A stretch of DNA of 6,270 bases from Bacteroidota bacterium (GTDB taxonomy: Bacteria; Bacteroidota; Bacteroidia; Bacteroidales; JAKIYJ01): the NCBI GenBank assembly GCA_022708585.1, contig JAKIYJ010000091.1:1-6270 (forward strand). The letters run 5' to 3'. Each line of letters starts with the position of its first letter. Within the stretch, counting starts at the first letter, position 1. The notes below the pieces were generated by a model. It did not search any database. It saw only the letters and a list, made by a program, of their open reading frames with translations, and was not told the origin of the DNA. This document shows positions 1 through 5,393 of this stretch, in pieces. The position numbers were made by a program, and so were the translations under genes.

Positions 1-1
1 T

Positions 2-1522
2 TCTCCAATGGTTACAATGGCAAGGGTTATCAAACAAAAATATGGCAAAAATACTTCTATTACTTTTATAGGTCCTTGTATAGCCAAAAAGGCAGAATCA
101 GATGAGATTGATTGTGTCATAACATTTAGAGAATTACGAGAAATGCTTGCTGCAAAAAGAATTAGAGAAGAAGAAACTACAATGTCAGAATTTGATCCCC
201 CACAAGGCGGTCGCGGTGCTGTTTTCCCTGTTAGTAGAGGTTTATTACAAACTACGGGCATATCCCAGGATATATTGGAAACCCCTATCATTGTTGCCGA
301 AGGAAGAGTTGATTTTAGAGAAGCTATTAAAGAATTCAGTACCGGCTTACTTAAAACTCATCATCTTGAACTTCTATGCTGTGATGGTTGCACTATGGGA
401 CCTGGTATGTCCCCTTTTGGTAAAAAATTCGTTAGAGACAATATTATAGGAAATTATGCCCGAAAAAAAAGAGAGACATTTAATATGCAGGAATGGCAAT
501 TGGCTATTGATGAGTTTAGTGCTATTGATATGTCTCAATCTTTTACTCCTGCTGATAGAAGACTTGCTACTCCCTCACAAACTGAAATTGAAAAAGTACT
601 GGTTTCAATGGGTAAAAGTTCTTCACTTGAACAGTTGAATTGTGGCGCATGTGGATACGACACCTGCATTGATCATGCCATAGCAGTAATTCAGGGACTT
701 GCTGAACCCGAAATGTGTTTGCCTGCTACTATTGAAAGACTGCATGCCAGTATTAATGAACTCGCTATATCAAATGAAAAATTGGCATCTGCTAAACAGG
801 CATTAAAACAATCTGAAAAACTGGCAACTATGGGACAACTGTCAGCTGGTATAGCTCACGAACTGAATAATCCTCTTGGTATTATTACTATGTATAGCAA
901 TATACTGAAAGAAGAAATGCCAGAAGATAATCCTATGATAAAAGATCTTGAATTGATAGTTGAACAGGCTGATAGATGTAAAAAAATAGTCAGTGGATTG
1001 TTAAATTTTGCACGTAAAAATCAGGTTAATTATTCAAAAATTAATGTTAATGATTTTATTAATCAGTGCCTTGAGACACTTTTAATACCTTCCAATATTA
1101 AAGTAAACTTTAATTCTAAATTAATAAATCCCTACGCCGAATTTGATTATGACCAAATGACACAGGTTATAATAAATATATGTAAAAATGCAATAGAAGC
1201 TATGCCAGAAAGTGGAGAATTAACTGTTAATTGCAGCGAAATTCAAAATGCAATAGTAATAGAGATTAAAGATACAGGAATTGGAATATCAAAAGAAAAT
1301 TTGGAAAAAATATTTACTCCTTTTTTTACTACAAAGGGAATAGGTAAAGGAACAGGATTAGGATTACCAATTATATATGGAATAATTAAAATGCATAAAG
1401 GAAAGATAGAAGTTACTTCAAATGATGATCCTGCAAAAGGTCAAACAGGAACTTGCTTTAAGATAATTATTCCAAGAAATAAACCTTTTGAAAACTTTTT
1501 TTATAATGAAAATATCGATTAA
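2..1522 (+). CDS. [FeFe]-hydrogenase-like sensory histidine kinase (5' end outside window)
   Basis: The reading frame is open from base 2 and the in-frame residues before the first ATG (Ser-Pro at 2-7) fit the hydrogenase domain, so ATG 8 is internal and the true start lies upstream. Numbering from ATG 8: residues 1 to about 185 are the C-terminal part of an H-cluster domain, with the L2 motif GPCIAKKAE (Cys24, Lys27, Glu30) and an L3-like CCDGCTMGPG (Cys124 and Cys128 spaced CxxxC). Residues 212-237 are a [4Fe-4S] domain, CX2CX4CX16C (Cys212, 215, 220, 237). A helical, probably coiled-coil linker (about 240-275) leads to HisKA with phospho-acceptor His284 in AGIAHELNNPL, an NtrB-like H-box, and a HATPase domain (Asn394; DTGIGIS at 422-428; GTGLGL at 448-453). 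No membrane segment is visible, so it is probably cytoplasmic. The family is known as sensory [FeFe] hydrogenases; the signal (H2 or electron-carrier redox state) is inferred. L1 lies off-window. The partner is probably one of the two receivers directly downstream, the first after 16 bp. Confidence 0.9.
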   Translation, partial: SPMVTMARVIKQKYGKNTSITFIGPCIAKKAESDEIDCVITFRELREMLAAKRIREEETTMSEFDPPQGGRGAVFPVSRGLLQTTGISQDILETPIIVAEGRVDFREAIKEFSTGLLKTHHLELLCCDGCTMGPGMSPFGKKFVRDNIIGNYARKKRETFNMQEWQLAIDEFSAIDMSQSFTPADRRLATPSQTEIEKVLVSMGKSSSLEQLNCGACGYDTCIDHAIAVIQGLAEPEMCLPATIERLHASINELAISNEKLASAKQALKQSEKLATMGQLSAGIAHELNNPLGIITMYSNILKEEMPEDNPMIKDLELIVEQADRCKKIVSGLLNFARKNQVNYSKINVNDFINQCLETLLIPSNIKVNFNSKLINPYAEFDYDQMTQVIINICKNAIEAMPESGELTVNCSEIQNAIVIEIKDTGIGISKENLEKIFTPFFTTKGIGKGTGLGLPIIYGIIKMHKGKIEVTSNDDPAKGQTGTCFKIIIPRNKPFENFFYNENID

Positions 1523-1538
1523 TATAAAATAATTAATA

Positions 1539-1931
1539 ATGAAAAACCAGAAAACCATTCTGATAGCAGATGATGATATTGATTATCTATATCAGATAAA
1601 ATTAAAAGTTGAACAATTAGGTTTTAATGTTATAACCGCGGAAAGTCAAGCAGAAGCTGAAAAAATTTTACAAAATATTAAACCCGATCTTGCTATTTTT
1701 GATTTGATGATGGAAACAGAAGACAGTGGATTCATTCTTACTTATAAATTTAAAAAACAATATCCCGATATACCTGTTATTATACTTACAGCTGTTACTG
1801 CTGAAACAGGCATTTCTTTTGGCAACGAAATATCAAATGAAAACAAATGGATTAAAGCTGATGTATTCCTGGATAAAAGTTTGCAAACTGAAAAATTGCA
1901 AAGAGAAATAAATAAATTGCTTAAAATATAA
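1539..1931 (+). CDS. single-domain response regulator (receiver only)
   Basis: This 130-residue protein is a complete receiver domain with no output domain. The acidic pocket is Asp11-Asp12-Asp13 in LIADDD, the phospho-acceptor is Asp55 in IFDLMME, the switch Thr is Thr84 in ILTAVTAE, and the conserved Lys is Lys113 in FLDKS. The spacing is unusual: Thr84 to Lys113 is 29 residues, against 22 in CheY and 22 in the receiver of the next gene, so the beta4-alpha4-beta5 region carries about seven extra residues, including WIKAD. The loop after Asp55 is one residue longer and lacks the usual Pro. It starts 16 bp after the H-cluster kinase and ends 3 bp before the next gene, so it is the most likely direct phosphate acceptor of that kinase (inference from adjacency). 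It could act like CheY or Spo0F, as a diffusible intermediate in a phosphorelay or through protein contact. No Shine-Dalgarno sequence is seen, as is usual in Bacteroidota. Confidence 0.9.
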   Translation: MKNQKTILIADDDIDYLYQIKLKVEQLGFNVITAESQAEAEKILQNIKPDLAIFDLMMETEDSGFILTYKFKKQYPDIPVIILTAVTAETGISFGNEISNENKWIKADVFLDKSLQTEKLQREINKLLKI

Positions 1932-1934
1932 AAA

Positions 1935-3053
1935 ATGGCTATATTAAAAGTTTTAGTTGTAGATGATGAACCTGGCATCAGGTCAGGAACAAAAAGAATT
2001 CTTGAAAATTTTAAAGTTGATTATCCTTTTATGGATGAACAATTTAATTATGAAGTATTAGAATCTGCTTCTGGGGAAGATGCTATTACATTAATTAATC
2101 AACAATCTCCTGATATTGTCTTACTTGATAATAAACTTCCAGGTATTCAGGGTATTGACGTTCTTGAATATATTAAAAAAAACAGATATGATATTTTTGT
2201 AGTTATGATTACATCGTATGCTTCTCTTGAAGTAGCTGTGAAAGCAACCCGAAACGGAGCTTTTGACTTTATACCTAAACCTTTTACACCTCAGGAACTA
2301 CGATCATCAATAGAAAATATTACTAAACAAATTTTCTTAAAAAGAATGGCAAAGAAACTGAATAAAGCCGGTAAAGAAATACGCTTTCAGTTTCTTTCTG
2401 TACTTTCACATGAACTTAAAGCTCCTTTGAATGCTATTGATGGGTATCTTACTATGATTAAAGAAAAACAATTTGGTAATAATATTGATAATTATCAACA
2501 TATAGTTGATAGAGCACTTGAAAGAGTGAGCGGAATGAGATATCTTATCCTTGACTTGCTCGATTTTACAAAAATTGAAAATGGAACCCCAAGTCAAAAT
2601 ATACAGGAAGTTGATATTGTTAAAATAGCTGAAATATCAATAGATACTATTAGACCTTATGCTATACAACGTGATATCGATGTATATCTTAATTCCAGAT
2701 CACCAGTAATTATGAAAGCTGATCCGAGTGAAATTGAAATAATCTTGAATAATTTGATTTCAAATGCTGTTAAATATAATAAAGACAAAGGACGTGTAGA
2801 TATTTATATAAAAAAAGAAAATGGTAAATATTTAATTCAAGTTGATGATACTGGAATTGGTATGACAAAAACTGACATCCAACAATTATTTCAGGATTTT
2901 TTCAGAGTTAAAAATGAATATACTAAAAATATAACAGGTAGTGGGCTTGGCTTATCTATTGTAAAAAAAATTGTAGATATGTATAATGGTAAAATTGAAG
3001 TAACAAGTACTCCCGGACAAGGCTCTTCATTTAAAATATATTTCCCCGAATAA
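1935..3053 (+). CDS. receiver-histidine kinase hybrid (Rec-HisKA-HATPase)
   Basis: This 372-residue cytoplasmic protein has an N-terminal receiver (about 1-120) with Asp10-Asp11, phospho-acceptor Asp65 in VLLDNKLPG, Thr93 and Lys115 in PKPF. A short helical linker (about 120-147) leads to HisKA with His159 in SHELKAPLNAI. The C-terminal HATPase domain has Asn277 in the N-box, DDTGIGM (304-310) as G1 and GSGLGL (335-340) as G2. All catalytic motifs look intact. The order is receiver first and kinase second, so the receiver sits where a sensor domain usually would: phosphorylation of Asp65 may set the kinase's activity. There are no transmembrane segments and no PAS or other sensory domain. It begins 3 bp after the stop of the single-domain receiver and must be co-transcribed with it. 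Kinase and receiver identity is sure; its place in the relay (from the H-cluster kinase, to an unseen regulator) is inferred. Confidence 0.92.
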   Translation: MAILKVLVVDDEPGIRSGTKRILENFKVDYPFMDEQFNYEVLESASGEDAITLINQQSPDIVLLDNKLPGIQGIDVLEYIKKNRYDIFVVMITSYASLEVAVKATRNGAFDFIPKPFTPQELRSSIENITKQIFLKRMAKKLNKAGKEIRFQFLSVLSHELKAPLNAIDGYLTMIKEKQFGNNIDNYQHIVDRALERVSGMRYLILDLLDFTKIENGTPSQNIQEVDIVKIAEISIDTIRPYAIQRDIDVYLNSRSPVIMKADPSEIEIILNNLISNAVKYNKDKGRVDIYIKKENGKYLIQVDDTGIGMTKTDIQQLFQDFFRVKNEYTKNITGSGLGLSIVKKIVDMYNGKIEVTSTPGQGSSFKIYFPE

Positions 3054-3083
3054 TATTTAAATATAAATTTTTTAATAATAAAT

Positions 3084-3701
3084 ATGAAAAATTTACCTGA
3101 AAAAACTGTTGAACGTTTAAGTAAATATAGAAGAACTTTACTTATTGCTTTGGCAAATGGTAAAGATCATATCTTTTCTCATGAACTTGCATATATGATA
3201 CATATTACTCCTGTCCAGGTAAGACGCGATTTAATGCTTATAAGTCATTCGGGAACCTTACGTAAGGGATATGATGTTAAGGAACTTATTGATTTGATAA
3301 GCAGTATTCTTGACAGTGAACAAGGAATTAAGATAGCAGTTGTTGGTATTGGCAATCTTGGCAGAGCTATTATAGGATATATATCTGGACAAAGGACTAA
3401 ACTTAAAATTGTAGCCGCATTTGACACAAATCCCGAAAAGGTAGATAGAATATTTGCAGGTATTGCTTGTTACCCTTATAACAGATTAAACGAAATAATA
3501 AAAAAAGAAAGCATCGAAATAGGTATTATCACTGTACCAGCTGATTCCGCCTCAGAAGTTTCTGAAAAGTTGATTCTCGCCGGCGTAAAAGGTATTATGA
3601 ATTTTTCTCCACGTTCTATAAATGTCTCCTCAAATATTTATCTTGAAGAATTGGACCTGATAACATCACTCGAAAAAGTTGCATATTATGTTAAACACTA
3701 A
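3084..3701 (+). CDS. rex: redox-sensing transcriptional repressor Rex
   Basis: Rex is a homodimeric repressor that binds DNA when NADH/NAD+ is low and leaves it when NADH rises, typically controlling fermentation, hydrogenase and respiratory genes. The 205 residues match the usual family length. Residues 1 to about 78 are the winged helix, with the recognition-helix signature PVQVRRDL (43-50) followed by GTLRKGYDV (57-65). Residues about 82-185 are the Rossmann domain, with the dinucleotide loop GIGNLG (88-93), FDTNPEKV (113-120) and IGIITVPAD (146-154), then GVKGIMNFSP (167-176). The C-terminal helix (about 186-203), with DL-x3-LE and YY, resembles the swapped helix that inserts into the partner subunit. 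The gene lies 30 bp after the hybrid kinase and 27 bp before the ribF-like gene, with no terminator seen between them. I see no convincing Rex operator in the window, so its targets lie elsewhere, possibly at the upstream promoter of this operon. Confidence 0.95.
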   Translation: MKNLPEKTVERLSKYRRTLLIALANGKDHIFSHELAYMIHITPVQVRRDLMLISHSGTLRKGYDVKELIDLISSILDSEQGIKIAVVGIGNLGRAIIGYISGQRTKLKIVAAFDTNPEKVDRIFAGIACYPYNRLNEIIKKESIEIGIITVPADSASEVSEKLILAGVKGIMNFSPRSINVSSNIYLEELDLITSLEKVAYYVKH

Positions 3702-3728
3702 TTGTAATTTTTAATTTTATTAAAACTA

Positions 3729-4655
3729 ATGAAGGTCTTTCGAGATTTTGAAGGAACAGAAACAATAAAAAATGCTGTTGTAACAACAGGCTCATTTGAT
3801 GGAGTTCATTTAGGACATAAAGTTATTATTAATAATTTAATTAATTCAACTAAAGAAATTGGAGGAGAATCTGTTCTTGTTACTTTTTATCCACATCCAC
3901 GCAAAGTTCTATATCCCGATACTATTGGTAAAAATTTAATGCTTATTAATTCCCAAAAGGAAAAAATAGAATTACTCAAAAAAACAGGATTGGATAACCT
4001 TATTATCGTTACTTTCACTATTGAATTTTCTAAAATGTCATCAGTAGATTTTATTAGAAAAATATTAGTCGGTAAATTAAATGCAAGGAAAATTATCATA
4101 GGTTTTAATCATCATTTTGGCCATAATCGTGAAGGAGATTTTGAACATTTAAAACAACTGTCAAGTTACCATAATTTTATTGTTGAAGAAATACCTGAAC
4201 AAGATATTCAAAATGAATCTGTTAGTTCTACTAAAATTAGAAAAGCTTTACTTGAAGGCAATATTCAAAGAGCTAATGCCTATTTAGACCATCAATATAT
4301 TATTATAGGTAAAATCAATAAAAGTGTAGATAAATGGCATAAATATGGATTTAAAGTATATTCAATCGAAGTTGAAGAAGAATGTAAACTCATTCCCCCC
4401 TGTGGAATATATGCTGTACATCTTAATATAAATTCTACCAATATAAAAGGAATGGCGATTATCAATAATACATTAAACAGTTCTCAAAAAAGTGTAAATT
4501 TTCATTTATTTAACGATATTCCTTCAATTATTGGAAATGAAGGTACGTTATACTTTCATAAATTGATTAGATTCATAGATTGTAATATCGAAAATAATGA
4601 TTGGAACAGTATATTTTATGCCGACAAAGAAAAAATTGAAGAATTGATTTATTAG
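3729..4655 (+). CDS. ribF: RibF-like FAD synthetase with degenerate flavokinase domain
   Basis: Bifunctional RibF phosphorylates riboflavin to FMN (C-terminal flavokinase) and adenylylates FMN to FAD (N-terminal nucleotidyltransferase). At 308 residues this protein has about the normal full length. The N-terminal half looks active: GSFDGVHLGH (21-30) with the HxGH motif, FYPHP (53-57), GFNHHFGHNREGD (125-137) and SSTKIRKAL (166-174). The C-terminal half keeps the family's outline (YIIIGKI at 190-196, LIPPCGIYAV at 221-230, FHLF at 258-261) but not its active site: GFPTAN is replaced by GFKVYS (207-212), the NIGxRPT segment by INNTLN (245-250), the catalytic Glu position before the HLF segment appears to be Asn257, and the usual RDE-x-KF segment is absent. 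It may therefore make FAD from FMN only, or use the second domain for binding. A second, complete RibF is probably encoded elsewhere. It is the last gene of the operon, 27 bp after rex. The family assignment is sure; the loss of kinase activity is inferred from motif loss. Confidence 0.88.
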   Translation: MKVFRDFEGTETIKNAVVTTGSFDGVHLGHKVIINNLINSTKEIGGESVLVTFYPHPRKVLYPDTIGKNLMLINSQKEKIELLKKTGLDNLIIVTFTIEFSKMSSVDFIRKILVGKLNARKIIIGFNHHFGHNREGDFEHLKQLSSYHNFIVEEIPEQDIQNESVSSTKIRKALLEGNIQRANAYLDHQYIIIGKINKSVDKWHKYGFKVYSIEVEEECKLIPPCGIYAVHLNINSTNIKGMAIINNTLNSSQKSVNFHLFNDIPSIIGNEGTLYFHKLIRFIDCNIENNDWNSIFYADKEKIEELIY

Positions 4656-4752
4656 AGATATTATAAAATCAAATTAAACAAGATATAAAAAACTTATATG
4701 CCAGTATTTTATTAAATATATAACCGTAAAATTAATCAAATATTACATCAAG

Positions 4753-4826
4753 CGACCCCGACAGGATTCAAACCTGTAACCTTCTGATCCGTAGTCAGAT
4801 GCTCTATTCAGTTAAGCTACGGGGCC
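4753..4826 (-). tRNA. tRNA-Arg(ACG)
   Basis: Read on the minus strand from 4826, the 74 nt fold as a full cloverleaf. The acceptor stem is GGCCCCG with CGGGGTC (one G2-U71 wobble). The D stem is GCTT/GAGC with loop AACTGAATA. The anticodon stem is TCTGA/TCAGA with loop CTACGGA, giving anticodon ACG (Arg, reading CGN after A34 becomes inosine). The variable loop is 5 nt, and the T stem ACAGG/CCTGT closes loop TTTGAAT. The discriminator is G73. The next bases are CTT, so CCA is not encoded and must be added after transcription. An oddity is that D-loop position 19 is A instead of G and T-loop position 56 is T instead of C, together replacing the usual G19-C56 tertiary pair by A19-U56. The gene is transcribed towards the operon, convergent with the ribF-like gene, whose stop codon is 97 bp away. 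Confidence 0.97.
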
Positions 4827-4844
4827 TTTTATTTATTGTTTTTG

Positions 4845-4852
4845 CAAAATTA
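4845..4852 (-). promoter_or_regulatory. probable Bacteroidota -7 promoter box for tRNA-Arg
   Basis: On the minus strand these bases read TAATTTTG, a perfect match to the Bacteroidota -7 consensus TAnnTTTG. The box lies 18 bp upstream of the first tRNA base, which allows a start about 10-13 nt before the mature 5' end. I could not find a clear -33 TTG element at the expected distance. In such AT-rich DNA a chance match is possible, but the position is right. Confidence 0.5.
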
Positions 4853-4950
4853 AATAAAATTTTAACATTAGTTAAGAGAACTTATAAAAATTAACAAATT
4901 GACAATTAATTATTTATATTATTTTTAGATTAAAAAACAGCAAAAAGTGA

Positions 4951-5131
4951 AAAATATTATATCAGATATTAGACAGATTAAGTTTTTAAAAAATTTTTAG
5001 GGCTTGCAAGTGGTGATAAGGTATCTGATGAAAAGACTGTTTGGTTATTTCGTGAGAATCTAACAAAATCAAGATTATTAGAAAAAATATTGAGTTTACT
5101 ACGAAAAGTCTATAAATTAAATTATAATTAA
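4951..5131 (+). pseudogene. IS5-family transposase remnant (frameshifted, both ends lost)
   Basis: From 4951 one frame reads KILYQILDRLSF (to 4986), and from 4988 the next frame reads KKFLGLASGDKVSDEKTV, then WLFRENLTKSRLLEKIL, ending at the TAA at 5129-5131. Joined, these form the N-terminal DUF772-type segment typical of IS5-family transposases (YQ-x-x-DRLSF-x-x-FLGL, then DEKT-x-WLFRE). The join falls in the T run at 4983-4987, where one extra base explains the frame change. A TGA at 4948-4950 blocks the frame upstream, no start codon remains, and the catalytic DDE region is absent: only about 57 codons of a protein usually over 300 residues long are left. No terminal inverted repeats were recognised. 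It is a decayed insertion, not a working element; the family is assigned from motif recognition. Confidence 0.82.
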
Positions 5132-5181
5132 ATTTATCTATGTTTTATATTAATTTATCTATGTTATTGATTAATTTATTT
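5131..5181 (+). repeat. 21-bp-period direct repeat (two copies plus a partial)
   Basis: The 14-mer AATTTATCTATGTT occurs at 5131-5144 and exactly again at 5152-5165. A partial copy, AATTTATTT, starts at 5173, keeping the 21-bp period. It begins at the stop of the IS5 remnant, so it could mark a rearranged edge of that element. No function is assigned. With over 75% A+T, chance is less easily excluded than the exact period suggests. Confidence 0.6.
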
Positions 5182-5258
5182 TAATAAAAAAATAATTCAA
5201 AATAAGAATGGTTTTTCAGAGTGGATTCAATATTGTAAAATAAAATTAAAAAATATCA

Positions 5259-5266
5259 TAAATTTG
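5259..5266 (+). promoter_or_regulatory. candidate -7 promoter box for the gene at 5394
   Basis: TAAATTTG matches the Bacteroidota -7 consensus TAnnTTTG exactly. A TTG at 5233-5235 could be the -33 element, but its 23-bp spacing is a little long. Transcription from here would give a leader of about 120 nt containing the inverted repeat at 5324-5372. The strong AT bias makes a chance match quite possible. Confidence 0.35.
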
Positions 5267-5323
5267 TAAATAAATATAAAAAATATTGTAATATTGTAAA
5301 GTTTTTTTAGCATAAATTTAAAG

Positions 5324-5372
5324 GGGTTCTAGTTTGTGTTAAAAAAATATAAAAAATTAATTTTTAGAACCC
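5324..5372. repeat. inverted repeat GGGTTCTA/TAGAACCC before the start codon
   Basis: Perfect 8-bp arms lie at 5324-5331 and 5365-5372, separated by 33 nt that contain an additional palindrome, AAAAATTAATTTTT, at 5352-5365. The arms are the only GC-containing clusters in a nearly pure AT stretch, which makes them stand out. The right arm ends 21 bp before the ATG at 5394, so the structure would be in the 5' leader. It lacks a following T run and does not look like a standard terminator. It could be an operator or an RNA hairpin; this is inference. Confidence 0.45.
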
Positions 5373-5393
5373 ACTATTATTATATTATATGAT

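Larger units (their letters stand above)
5182..5393. other. AT-rich leader upstream of the exported-protein gene
   Basis: This stretch has no supported gene. It holds three copies of the 10-mer AATATTGTAA (5229-5238, 5282-5291, 5290-5299; the last two overlap with an 8-bp step), a promoter-like -7 box, and an inverted repeat just before the next start codon. With the transposase remnant and the 21-bp repeat it accounts for most of the non-coding gap between the tRNA and the gene at 5394. The remaining part, 4853-4950, shows nothing clear. Confidence 0.5.

Noticed and set aside
147..638. Two plus-strand open frames (147-449 and 456-638) inside the H-cluster kinase
   Set aside because: They lie wholly within the well-supported hydrogenase/Fe-S coding frame, have no recognisable domains, and are Leu/Lys-rich as expected from out-of-frame reading.
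1742..1978. Minus-strand open frame across the receiver and the start of the hybrid kinase, and similar minus-strand frames at 2406-2597, 3245-3427 and 3887-4099
   Set aside because: All are antisense to genes with clear motifs and have no family signature of their own.
4656..4752. Possible transcription terminator between the ribF-like gene and the tRNA
   Set aside because: The only pairing found is a weak TTATAT/ATATAA stem with an 18-nt loop; no GC-rich hairpin followed by a T run is present on either strand.
4753..4826. tRNA-Arg as attachment site of an integrated element
   Set aside because: I found no second copy of the tRNA 3' end in the window and no integrase gene, so there is no direct support here.
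4862..4875. Inverted repeat TTAAC-ATTA-GTTAA
   Set aside because: A 5-bp, A/T-dominated stem is expected by chance in such sequence, and no gene end or promoter element fits it.
4888..4911. TTAACAA followed by an imperfect AATTAA/TTAATT symmetry as a possible Rex operator
   Set aside because: Only one half-site matches; the expected partner TTGTTAA at the right spacing is absent (ACTTATA is found there).
5200..5268. Short frame reading NGFSEWIQYCKIK before a stop
   Set aside because: It has no start codon in frame, no recognised family and extreme AT content; it may be another gene remnant, but I cannot support that.
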